21,793 nucleotides of DNA from Elioraea sp051860475 (lineage in GTDB: Bacteria > Pseudomonadota > Alphaproteobacteria > Acetobacterales > Acetobacteraceae): contig NZ_JBHYDW010000075.1 of NCBI RefSeq assembly GCF_051860475.1, forward strand, positions 1 to 21,793, written 5' to 3'. The notes under the pieces were generated by a model. That model was given only the letters and a program-made list of their open reading frames with translations, was not told the origin of the DNA and did no database searches. The position numbers and the translations under genes were made by a program. This document shows, piece by piece, positions 15,120 to 21,793 of the stretch; the first letter of the stretch is position 1, and each line of letters begins with the position of its first letter.

Positions 15120-16383
15120 GCAGGAGTCCCAGGAAGACAACAGGGCGGGGGGCCGCAAGGCCCCCCGCGCCCCCCTGGAGGGGGCCCCTCCCGTTGGTCG
15201 GGGGCCGCGGCCCAATCTGCGGAGGGGGGTGCGGGGGGCGCCCCGTGGGGCCCCCCCTCGATAGCCCCAAAGCCGCGTGCGGGGGCGTGGTGCCTTTCGC
15301 CTCGTCATAGAGCTCCAACGCCCGTGCCCGCCCGGCCGCGCCCATGCGCGCCCGCAAGCCGGCATCCGCCGCCAGCCGCCCCAACGCCTCGGCCAGCGCC
15401 GCCGGATGGCGCACCGGCACCACGGAGCCTGTCTCGCCGTCCACCACCTGCTCGCGCGCACCGCGAATCCGCGTCGCCACCACCGGCAGCCCTGTCATCA
15501 TGGCCTCGATGATGCTGCGCGGCATGCCCTCGCGATGGCTCGGCAGCACGAACAGATCGGCCCCGCGCAGCAGCTCGGCGACATCCGTCCGATACCCCAA
15601 CAGCCTGAGCCGCGCCGCCACGGCGGGATCGCCTTCGGCCCGCGCCAGTGCCCCGGCGACATCGCCCTCGTGATCGCTCTCCAGTCGCGTGCCGACGCAC
15701 GCGAGCGTCAGGCCGGGCACGCGGGCGAGCGCCTCGAACAGCTCGGGATAGCCCTTCTCGGCCACCATCCGCCCGATCATCAGCGCCACCACCGCCTCGT
15801 CGGACACACCCAGCCGAGCACGCGCCGCCGCGCGCTCCTCCGCCGTGCCAGGTCGGAACACGGCCGGATCGACGCCGTTGCCGATCGCCAGCACGCGACC
15901 GCCCGGCGCGATCCGCTCGGCGATCGCGGTCTCGGCGTCCTCCGCGCTCTGCGTGAACAGCACGTCCGTGAACCGGCGCCCGAACCGCTCGAGCCCGACA
16001 TGCAGCCGCCGCTTCGCCGGCGCCATCGCCTCGTGGAAGTAGAACCCGTGCGCCGTGTAGACGATGCGCGGGATGCCGGCGATGCGCCCGGCGATGCGCC
16101 CGAGCAGCCCGGCGAGCGGCGTGTGCACGTGCAGCAAGTCGAACCGCTCGCGCCGGAACAGGCGGACGAGCGCAAAGAACGCCGGCAGGTTCGCGATCGG
16201 ATTGAGGCTGCGCGCGAACGGCACCGTCTCGATGCGGAAGCCTTCCGCGCGCGCGGGCGCGAGCTTCGGCCCGTCGGCACAGATCCCCACCACCTCGTGC
16301 CCGCGGTCGCGCAGGCTGCGCATCAGCGGCAGCAGGAAATGCGTCAGCGAGAAATCGACGTTGGTGAGCTCGGCAATCTTCAC
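15031..16383 (-). CDS. Glycosyltransferase family 4 protein with repeat-derived C-terminal tail
   Basis: The protein is 450 aa from a GTG at 16383 that overlaps the preceding stop as GTGA. It has a GT-B fold: MKIAELTNVDFSLTHFLLPL (1-20), FDLLHVHTPLAGLLGR (81-96) and YTAHGFYFHEAM (109-120) in the acceptor domain, then IGNGVDPAVFRPG (167-179), GRMVAEKGYPELFEAL (204-219) and the donor-binding SHREGMPRSIIEAMMTGLP (282-300). Similar enzymes build exopolysaccharide or lipopolysaccharide sugars. Homology appears to end at about residue 363 (ALELYDEAK). The last 87 residues, beginning GTTPPHAAL and rich in Gly, Pro and Arg, are encoded by the GC-rich palindromic block and by the first 89 nt of purH read in another frame. 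The native stop seems to have been lost; the tail probably does not abolish the fold. Donor and acceptor are unknown. Confidence 0.87.
   Translation of the reverse strand: MKIAELTNVDFSLTHFLLPLMRSLRDRGHEVVGICADGPKLAPARAEGFRIETVPFARSLNPIANLPAFFALVRLFRRERFDLLHVHTPLAGLLGRIAGRIAGIPRIVYTAHGFYFHEAMAPAKRRLHVGLERFGRRFTDVLFTQSAEDAETAIAERIAPGGRVLAIGNGVDPAVFRPGTAEERAAARARLGVSDEAVVALMIGRMVAEKGYPELFEALARVPGLTLACVGTRLESDHEGDVAGALARAEGDPAVAARLRLLGYRTDVAELLRGADLFVLPSHREGMPRSIIEAMMTGLPVVATRIRGAREQVVDGETGSVVPVRHPAALAEALGRLAADAGLRARMGAAGRARALELYDEAKGTTPPHAALGLSRGGPTGRPPHPPPQIGPRPPTNGRGPLQGGAGGLAAPRPVVFLGLLHARRSRSPPPSAALGLRQVGPRRLRPPPR
15120..15294. repeat. GC-rich palindromic element between glycosyltransferase gene and purH
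   Basis: This is a block of G and C homopolymer runs with many stems: GCGGGGGGCC / GGCCCCCCGC closed by a GCAA tetraloop (15145-15168), CCCCC / GGGGG (15171-15184), the 12-nt palindrome GGGCCGCGGCCC (15202-15213) and GAGGGGGG / CCCCCCTC (15222-15229 with 15252-15259). Several runs of four to six G could also form a quadruplex. No gene is recognisable. The glycosyltransferase frame runs through it without a stop. It looks like a mobile or dispersed repeat inserted at the junction; the exact ends are uncertain. Confidence 0.65.
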
Positions 16384-18254
16384 GCCCGCGCCTCCAGCCA
16401 GCCGGCCAGCATCAGCACGGCCCAGAGCGCGCTCGCGTGATCGCGGTGTCCGGCGCGGTGTTCGGTCCAGAGCCGTGCCGCGCGCGCCGGATCGACCAGC
16501 CCGGCCTCGCGCAACCGGCGCGACTGCAGGCGATCCTCGGCCCAGCCGCGCAACGGTCCCCGCAGCCAGGCGCCGACCGGGAAGGAGAAGCCGGTCTTCT
16601 CGCGCTCGAACAGAGGTCGCGGCACGTGGCGCGCGAGCGCGTCGCGCAGCACCGCCTTGCCGCCGTCGGCGCGAACCAGCAGCCCGGGCGGCAGCGAGAA
16701 GGCGAGTCGGATCATCGCCGGCGACAGCATCGGCACGCGCACCTCGAGCGCCACGCTCATCGAGGCGCGATCGACCTTCGTCAGCACGTCGTCGTGCAGG
16801 TAGCCGGCGGCGTCGAGCGCGCGGAACCGTGTCAGCGGATCGTCGGGCGCGTCGCCCCGCGGCAGCGCCTCGCCATCGGTGCTGGTGAGCCGCGCGTACA
16901 CAGCATCGAGATCGGGCGCGGCAAGCACGGAGGCGAGCTTGTGCAGCGTCTCGCCCGGCCGGCGCGGCGCGCGGGGGAGGGGAAGCAGCATGGCGTCCCA
17001 CCAGCCAGGCGGCACCGCACCGATCGCACCGGCGGCCGCGCGGCGCAGCGCCCGCGGCACGCACGCAAGACGCGGCCACAGGCGTGCGGCGAGCACATGC
17101 CGGCGATAGCCGCCGAACAGCTCGTCTCCGCCATCGCCCGAGAGCGCGACGGTCACGTGGCCGCGCGTCAAGCGCGAGAGCAGCAGTGTCGGCAGCTGCG
17201 AGGAATCCGCGAAGGGCTCGTCGTACACGCGCGGCAGCGCGTCCACCAGTGCGAGCGCGTCCGCCTCCGTAGCACGCAGCACCGTATGGCGCACGCCGAG
17301 GGCCTCGGCGATGCGCGCGGCGTCGGCGCTCTCGTCATAGGCCGGGTCGTCGAAGCCGATGGTGAAGGCGTGGGCGGCACCGGGGGCCGCACGCGCCATC
17401 GCCGCGACCACGGATGCGGAGTCCACTCCGCCCGAAAGGAACGCGCCCACGGGCACGTCGGCGACGAGCTGCGCGCGTACGCTGTCGGTCAGCGCCGCAT
17501 CGACGGCCTCTTCCGCCTCCGCCGCCGTCAGTGGCGCCGGGACCGTCTCGCGCGCGAGCGCCAGCACGTCGAACCAGCGCCGCTCCTCCGGCGCGCCGTC
17601 CATGCCGACGCGCACCAGCCCGCCCGGCGGCAGCTTGCGCACGGCCCGGAACACCGTTCGCGGCGCCGGGATGCAGCCGAGTCGCAGATACGCGGCGACA
17701 CTTTCGGGGTCGATCTCCGGTACCCAGCCACCGGCCGCCTCGAGCGCGCGGAGTTCGCTGCCGAACAGCACTGCGCCGTCCGCCAGCATCGTCCAGGCGA
17801 GCGGCTTGATCCCGGCATGGTCGCGCGCGAGCCACAGCACGCGCTCGCTGCGGTCCCAGAGCGCGAAGGCGAACATCGCATCGAGCCGCGGCAGCGCACC
17901 GGGGACGCCCCATTGCGCCACCGCTTCGAGCAGGACCGCTGTGTCGCTCTCGCCCTGCACCGGCCGTCCGCACGACGCCAGCTCCGCACGCAAGGCACGG
18001 TAGTTGTAAAGCTCGCCGTTATAGGTGACGACGTAGCGGCCGCAGGACGAGGCCATCGGCTGCGCCCCGCCGGGCGAGAGATCGATGATCGCAAGTCGCC
18101 GATGCGCGAACGCGACGCCGGCCTGCGCGTCGGCCCATTCGCCCGCGCCATCCGGGCCGCGATGCGCGACCGTCCGCCCCATCGCCGCGGCACGTGCAAG
18201 AAGCGTTGCCTCGGCCGCCGGCCGCCGCAGGAAAAGGCCGGCGATGCCGCACAT
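16380..18254 (-). CDS. asnB: Asparagine synthase (glutamine-hydrolysing)-like amidotransferase
   Basis: The protein is 624 aa. The N-terminal class II glutaminase has the nucleophile Cys2 (MCGIAG), AHRGPDGAGEW (30-40), HRRLAIIDLS (51-60) and TYNGELYNYR (77-86). The synthetase half has the ATP-pyrophosphatase motif LSGGVDSAS (273-281), YDEPFADSS (344-352) and LSGDGGDELFGGY (371-383). Such proteins make asparagine, but in polysaccharide clusters they are often thought to amidate sugar acids or another surface substrate; here it lies between a heparinase-like gene and a glycosyltransferase, so that role is plausible but not shown. GAGGA precedes the ATG, 9 nt after the heparinase stop, and the 3' end overlaps the next gene by 4 nt. 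Confidence 0.9.
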   Translation of the reverse strand: MCGIAGLFLRRPAAEATLLARAAAMGRTVAHRGPDGAGEWADAQAGVAFAHRRLAIIDLSPGGAQPMASSCGRYVVTYNGELYNYRALRAELASCGRPVQGESDTAVLLEAVAQWGVPGALPRLDAMFAFALWDRSERVLWLARDHAGIKPLAWTMLADGAVLFGSELRALEAAGGWVPEIDPESVAAYLRLGCIPAPRTVFRAVRKLPPGGLVRVGMDGAPEERRWFDVLALARETVPAPLTAAEAEEAVDAALTDSVRAQLVADVPVGAFLSGGVDSASVVAAMARAAPGAAHAFTIGFDDPAYDESADAARIAEALGVRHTVLRATEADALALVDALPRVYDEPFADSSQLPTLLLSRLTRGHVTVALSGDGGDELFGGYRRHVLAARLWPRLACVPRALRRAAAGAIGAVPPGWWDAMLLPLPRAPRRPGETLHKLASVLAAPDLDAVYARLTSTDGEALPRGDAPDDPLTRFRALDAAGYLHDDVLTKVDRASMSVALEVRVPMLSPAMIRLAFSLPPGLLVRADGGKAVLRDALARHVPRPLFEREKTGFSFPVGAWLRGPLRGWAEDRLQSRRLREAGLVDPARAARLWTEHRAGHRDHASALWAVLMLAGWLEARA

Positions 18255-18263
18255 CCGCGGTCC

Positions 18264-19868
18264 TCAGGCCCTGCCCATCCGCGTGATCGCCCACTTCACC
18301 ACCGAGACGGCGTCGGCGGGTCCGCCCGAAAGCACCACCTGCTGCGTGCGGCGGCGCTCGTCCGTGCCCGCATAGACGCTCTCTTCCAGAGCAAGGCGCG
18401 CGCCGTCCGCGCGCAGCGCCCAGCCCCCTGAGGATGGCGTGCGAAGCAGCACGCCCGCGCCGTCCTGCTGCAGGCTGGCGCTTACCGAGGGGTGCAGGTG
18501 GAACCGGATCGCGAAGGGCTGCGGGTGCGGCGCCTCGACGCTGTCCTCGCCTCGCACGTCCTCGCCGGTGTCGCCGAGATAGAGGCGGCGGCGATGGATC
18601 GCGTTGAACGGCTTTCGCCAGCCGTCGTGGCTGGCGTCCAGCCAGTGCGCGCCGTTCGCCTCGTGGCGTTGCAGCTCCACCTGCTCGGGTCGCCGCCCGA
18701 GCCCGGGCTCCTTGAGCTCAGCCGAGTTCACGTCCGCGACCACCAGCGTCGAGTGCGCGGCGGTCGCGCGCAGCGCATCCTTCCATGCGCTGGCCGCAGC
18801 GGGGGCCGCGCCGCAATTGACGATCAGCCGGTCGCGCCCGACCGACATCTCGAAGGCGAGCGTGCCGGCATGCGCGAGTCGGTCCTGCCCGCGCGGCGGC
18901 GGCGGGCCGGCATCCATGATCAGCACCGTGCGCCCGGCGGCGAGGCGTTCGAAGCGCATGTCGGGCGCGCGTGCGGGAGGTCGGGCGCGCATCTGCCCCT
19001 GGGTCTGCAGCAGGGTCAGCAATGCGGGGTCGCCCTCGCGCGTACCGTTGAACAGCGCCAGTCCGCCGTCGCCGTGGCGCAGCGCGGCAAGCATCGGCAT
19101 GGCGCGGTCGATTGCGGCAGTCAGTGCGTGGGGCGCCGGCGCGCGCCCGATGCCGAGGATCGCCCGGATCTCGACCAGGTCCATGACGACCGCAACGAGT
19201 GCGGCTGGGCTGCGCTCGACATGCCCGCCATCCGGCAGAAGCTGACGGTCGATCTCCTGGCCGAGGAAGCGCAGGGCGCGTGCGAGATGCGGCTCGCCCC
19301 CGGGAAGGGCGGCGCCGGCGGCAACGAGGCCCTTCAGCGCAGTGAAGGCGCGCGCGTCCATTGTCTCGGCCGGAAGCATGCCGGAGAGCGTTCGGGCATC
19401 CTCGACGATGCGGCTCATCACGGCGGCACGGAACGGCTCGTCCGCGCTGGCGGCGAGGAAGTCCCAGTGCGACAGCAGCGCGGTGATGCGCGCGCCGAGC
19501 ACGGCCTCGGGCCCGGCAGGCAGGCGCGGCCCGGCCTCGATCCAGGCGCTGACGAGCGCGCGCGCGCGCATCCGCGCGGCGTCGCTGCCCACCGCCCTCA
19601 GGTCGCGCAGCCAGGCGAAGCCGTGGGCGGCATCGGTCCAGGGATCGTTGCCCTCGGAGGCGGGGTCAAGCGGGCGGACTGTTCCGTCGACGACCAGCTC
19701 GCCCTTGAGGATGCGGCTGCCGCGGGTCGGGTCGCCGGGCCAGGGGTCGCGCAGCGGCAGACCGGGCGACTCGGGCGGGCGGGCGAACGGCGCCGCGACA
19801 GCCGGGAGGCGGCCGATGACACGCTGGGCGGCGCGCAGCCAGCGGCGCGGATCGAGGTCGGCGGGCAT
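18264..19868 (-). CDS. Heparinase II/III family protein
   Basis: The protein is 534 aa from the ATG at 19868, chosen because AAAGAG lies just upstream; an in-frame GTG at 19874 would add two residues. The N-terminal two thirds is an alpha/alpha toroid-like helical region with WTDAAHGFAWLRDLR (79-93 or so) and LPDGGHVERSPA, the latter with the His-Glu-Arg pattern of these lyases. The C-terminal part is the beta-sandwich Heparinase II/III-like domain, with AFEMSVGRDRLIVNCG, AHSTLVV and RFHLHPSVSA. There is no signal peptide. In alphaproteobacteria this cytosolic group commonly sits beside purH; its substrate is unknown, and uronic-acid polysaccharide lysis is a family inference. It heads a six-gene minus-strand run. 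Confidence 0.86.
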   Translation of the reverse strand: MPADLDPRRWLRAAQRVIGRLPAVAAPFARPPESPGLPLRDPWPGDPTRGSRILKGELVVDGTVRPLDPASEGNDPWTDAAHGFAWLRDLRAVGSDAARMRARALVSAWIEAGPRLPAGPEAVLGARITALLSHWDFLAASADEPFRAAVMSRIVEDARTLSGMLPAETMDARAFTALKGLVAAGAALPGGEPHLARALRFLGQEIDRQLLPDGGHVERSPAALVAVVMDLVEIRAILGIGRAPAPHALTAAIDRAMPMLAALRHGDGGLALFNGTREGDPALLTLLQTQGQMRARPPARAPDMRFERLAAGRTVLIMDAGPPPPRGQDRLAHAGTLAFEMSVGRDRLIVNCGAAPAAASAWKDALRATAAHSTLVVADVNSAELKEPGLGRRPEQVELQRHEANGAHWLDASHDGWRKPFNAIHRRRLYLGDTGEDVRGEDSVEAPHPQPFAIRFHLHPSVSASLQQDGAGVLLRTPSSGGWALRADGARLALEESVYAGTDERRRTQQVVLSGGPADAVSVVKWAITRMGRA

Positions 19869-20046
19869 GGGCACTCTTTAGAATGGCTGGGGCCAGACGC
19901 CGCAAGTGGGTCGTCATCGGACCGGTCGTCGGGGCAGAACGTCTAGCGGACACCAGGGACGGCGGATGGCCTCGCTCTGGTGCGGTTCGAGGCGATCACG
20001 GGACGTCACGCCGGATGGCTCCGCCCTGCACCACCCACCTGCCGGC

Positions 20047-20067
20047 GGGCCGGTGGCTCCCCGGCCC
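20047..20067. terminator. 7-bp stem-loop after the sulfatase gene
   Basis: GGGCCGG and CCGGCCC enclose TGGCTCC, six nt beyond the sulfatase stop codon. No T-run follows, so termination is uncertain. The remaining 180 nt up to the heparinase start shows no gene; it should hold the promoter of the heparinase-purH run, but I could not pick one. Confidence 0.35.
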
Positions 20068-20072
20068 CCCCT

Positions 20073-21548
20073 CTAATACGCCGCCACCCGCGGCGGACCC
20101 GCACTGACCGTCGCTGCCAGCGCATCGACATGCGCCTTCAGCCGCTCCGCCCGCAAAGCGACGTCACCCCAGAGATTGTCGAACTCGCCGGGATCGGCCG
20201 CGTGGTCGAAGATCTCGCCGACCGGGTGGCCGTGATACACGACCGACTTCCACCGCCCGTCGAACACCATCGAGCCGTGGCTGCGATCGCCGCCCCCGCC
20301 CGCGATCGCATCCTTGAACTCGGCGACCACGTGCGGCCTGTGCCGATGCGGGTCGGCCCGGCCCTCCAGGATCGGCAGCAGCGAGCGCCCCTGCATCGGC
20401 TCGGGCACGGCAAGCCCGGCGGCCTCCAGCAGCGTCGGCGCGATGTCCACGAGCTCGACCAGCGCCTCGCTGACCACACCGGAGTGGAAACGATCTGGCA
20501 GCGACCAGATCATCGGCACCCGCACCAGCCCCTCGAAGAACCGGCACCCCTTCAGCACCAGGCCGTGATCGCCCAGCATCTCGCCGTGGTCGGAATGATA
20601 GAGCACGATCGTGTTCCCGATCTGCCCGGAGTCCCGCAGCGCCTGCATGATCCGCCCGAACGCCGCGTCCAGGTGCTGGATCATCGCGTAGTAGTTCGCC
20701 TTCACCGCCAGCGCGTCGTAACCCTCGGGCACATGGCTCGCGACGGTGTCGTGATCGCGCTCCGCCGGCGGCGCCTGGGCGGGGTGACGGATGCGCGGGT
20801 CCTGCGGCTGCTTCTGCTGCTGGTCGATCCGCTCGAAGTCGCGCCAGCGCTCGGCATCGCTGTCGCGCCAGAGCGGCAGGGGCAGCGCGGCAGGATCGAC
20901 CTCCGCCAGATACTCGGGCGCGGCGTCGAACGGCGCGTGCGGGTCGAACGGATTGATGCTGAGCAGGAACGGACCGTCGCGCCGGTCGGTCACGAACCGC
21001 ACCGCCATTTCGGCGCACCAGGTGGTCTGGTGGTACTCCGCCGGCACCCCGGGGCCGCAGAACGCGCCCTTGTCGCGATAGAGCGCCTGCGGATCGATCT
21101 TCTTCTCGTGCCGCAGCCAGTGCTCGTAGGCATCGCCGCGCGCGGCATCCGGCGTCGGGTGGTGGTTCCAGAGGAACACCCGATACCCGTCCTGCGGCCG
21201 CGCCTCGTGGTACTTCGCCGCCGAGAGATGGAACTTGCCGATCAGCCCGCAGTCGTAGCCGGCATCGGCGAAGAGCCGCGTCACCAGAGTCTCGTGCGCC
21301 GGCCAGTAGGCGTTGCCGTTGCGATAGACGTGATGGCTCGCCGGATACCGGCCGGTCATCATGCTGGCGCGCGCGGGCGTGCAGATCGGGCTCTGCGTAT
21401 AGGTGCGGCTGAACGCGGTGCCCGAGGCTGAGAGCGCGTCCAGCACCGGGGTGCGGATATGCGGATTGCCGAGCGCCCCGATCGTGTCCCAGCGCTGCTG
21501 GTCGGTGCAGAACCAGAGGATGTTCGGGCGGTCGGGCGTCGCTGTCAC
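20073..21548 (-). CDS. Type I (formylglycine) sulfatase-like hydrolase
   Basis: The protein is 491 aa from a GTG at 21548 that overlaps the preceding stop as GTGA. The alkaline-phosphatase-superfamily metal site starts with Asp16-Gln17 in CTDQQRWDT. The maturation motif Cys56-Thr-Pro-Ala-Arg60 in SPICTPARASMMTGRYP is intact, so Cys56 should become formylglycine. Lys105 and His107 lie in GLIGKFHLS, and HSDHGEMLGDHGL carries the second metal pair. It hydrolyses a sulfate ester or possibly a phosphonate monoester; the substrate is unknown. No signal peptide is visible, suggesting cytosolic action on an imported compound. The adjacent Bug receptor makes a small transported sulfated organic acid plausible. 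The activating enzyme is not in the window. A Gln- and Pro-rich insert (about 262-290, QQQKQPQDP...) is unusual. Confidence 0.9.
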   Translation of the reverse strand: MTATPDRPNILWFCTDQQRWDTIGALGNPHIRTPVLDALSASGTAFSRTYTQSPICTPARASMMTGRYPASHHVYRNGNAYWPAHETLVTRLFADAGYDCGLIGKFHLSAAKYHEARPQDGYRVFLWNHHPTPDAARGDAYEHWLRHEKKIDPQALYRDKGAFCGPGVPAEYHQTTWCAEMAVRFVTDRRDGPFLLSINPFDPHAPFDAAPEYLAEVDPAALPLPLWRDSDAERWRDFERIDQQQKQPQDPRIRHPAQAPPAERDHDTVASHVPEGYDALAVKANYYAMIQHLDAAFGRIMQALRDSGQIGNTIVLYHSDHGEMLGDHGLVLKGCRFFEGLVRVPMIWSLPDRFHSGVVSEALVELVDIAPTLLEAAGLAVPEPMQGRSLLPILEGRADPHRHRPHVVAEFKDAIAGGGGDRSHGSMVFDGRWKSVVYHGHPVGEIFDHAADPGEFDNLWGDVALRAERLKAHVDALAATVSAGPPRVAAY

Positions 21549-21793
21549 TGGAGCGTGATCCGCGCCGCCGTGACCGCCTCGCGCCAGCGCGCGCGCTCCG
21601 CCGCGAGCCGTTCGTTGAACGACGCCGCCGTGCCGCCCGCCGGCTCGGCGCCGAGCGTGGCCAGCCGCTCGCGCACCGGTGCGAGCGCGAGCACGGCGTT
21701 GAACTCGCGGTTCAGCCGCTCGACGATCGCGTCGGGCGTGCCAGCCGGCATCATCACGCCGAACCAGCCGGAGCTGTCGAAATCCGCGACGCC
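21545..21793 (-). CDS. Bug/TctC-family substrate-binding protein, C-terminal part (runs off right edge)
   Basis: The last 82 residues are present, starting in frame at the edge with GVADFDSSGWFGVMMPAGTP and ending TAARITLQ. The W-F-G-x-x-x-P-A-G-T-P segment and the following ERLNREFNAVL helix are the typical third-quarter and C-terminal parts of Bug receptors, and FNERLAAERARW matches the conserved closing region. The signal peptide and ligand-binding core lie beyond the window. The truncation is a window effect, not a defect. The stop overlaps the sulfatase start by 4 nt, indicating an operon in which this receptor probably delivers a substrate related to the sulfatase reaction. It is not a close copy of the receptor at 492-1472. 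Confidence 0.88.
   Translation of the reverse strand, partial: GVADFDSSGWFGVMMPAGTPDAIVERLNREFNAVLALAPVRERLATLGAEPAGGTAASFNERLAAERARWREAVTAARITLQ

Noticed and set aside
15141..15260. GC-rich stems before purH as a purine riboswitch or intrinsic terminator
   Set aside because: There is no aptamer consensus and no T-run. The homopolymer-rich palindromes fit a repeat better than a regulated leader.
13518..15512. 664-codon plus-strand open frame antisense to purH
   Set aside because: It is a shadow frame: the minus strand encodes complete PurH with all motifs, and the antisense product is Arg/Gly/His-rich without recognisable domains. Long antisense frames are expected at about 70% GC.
16437..18431. 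664-codon plus-strand open frame antisense to the asnB-like gene
   Set aside because: It has no recognisable motif, a low-complexity Arg-rich product and no ribosome site, whereas the minus strand carries intact glutaminase and synthetase motifs.

Overview
The window is about 70% G+C, with strong G/C preference at third codon positions, GTG and TTG starts and many 1-4 nt gene overlaps. Its gene content (metX-metW diverging from a chorismate mutase-hisC-tyrA operon, a DUF2125 gene, a purH-rmuC-nupC run and two Bug-type solute receptors) suggests an alphaproteobacterium, most likely Acetobacteraceae (Roseomonas-like). This placement is by inference, since no rRNA or marker tree is available. 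Most genes are ordinary chromosomal genes; the far left edge and several gene junctions look accessory.

Layout. (1) 1-271, minus: the 5' part of a HEPN-like gene in much AT-richer DNA, leaving the window on the left. (2) 492-2872, plus: a Bug/TctC periplasmic receptor followed by a MmgE/PrpD enzyme, probably an organic-acid uptake and catabolism pair. A 123-nt palindromic element sits exactly on the stop/start junction between them. (3) 2869-4881, minus: metX and metW (methionine), separated by a nest of palindromes. (4) 4972-7891, plus: a reduced P-protein (chorismate mutase, shrunken prephenate-dehydratase-like and ACT-like parts), hisC and tyrA, an aromatic amino acid operon ending at a bidirectional hairpin. 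(5) 7949-10130, minus: a DUF2125 envelope protein and a glycosyltransferase. (6) 10451-11278, plus: exonuclease III. (7) 11282-19868, minus: one long tight gene run of heparinase-like protein, asparagine synthase-like amidotransferase, glycosyltransferase, purH, rmuC and a nucleoside transporter. It mixes surface-polysaccharide functions with purine and DNA metabolism, and a GC-rich palindromic element is wedged between the glycosyltransferase and purH. (8) 20073-21793, minus: a formylglycine sulfatase coupled to the 3' end of a second Bug receptor that leaves the window on the right.

The most unusual feature is a recurrent one. Three gene junctions (Bug/MmgE, metX/metW, glycosyltransferase/purH) carry unrelated-looking palindromic inserts, and each leaves a reading frame open across itself. 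At the first junction the insert can be removed in silico, leaving a classic GTGA stop/start overlap flanked by a TGA duplication. I saw no CRISPR array, tRNA, rRNA, IS transposase or phage gene, and no clear multi-gene defence system; the truncated HEPN-like gene is the only hint of one.
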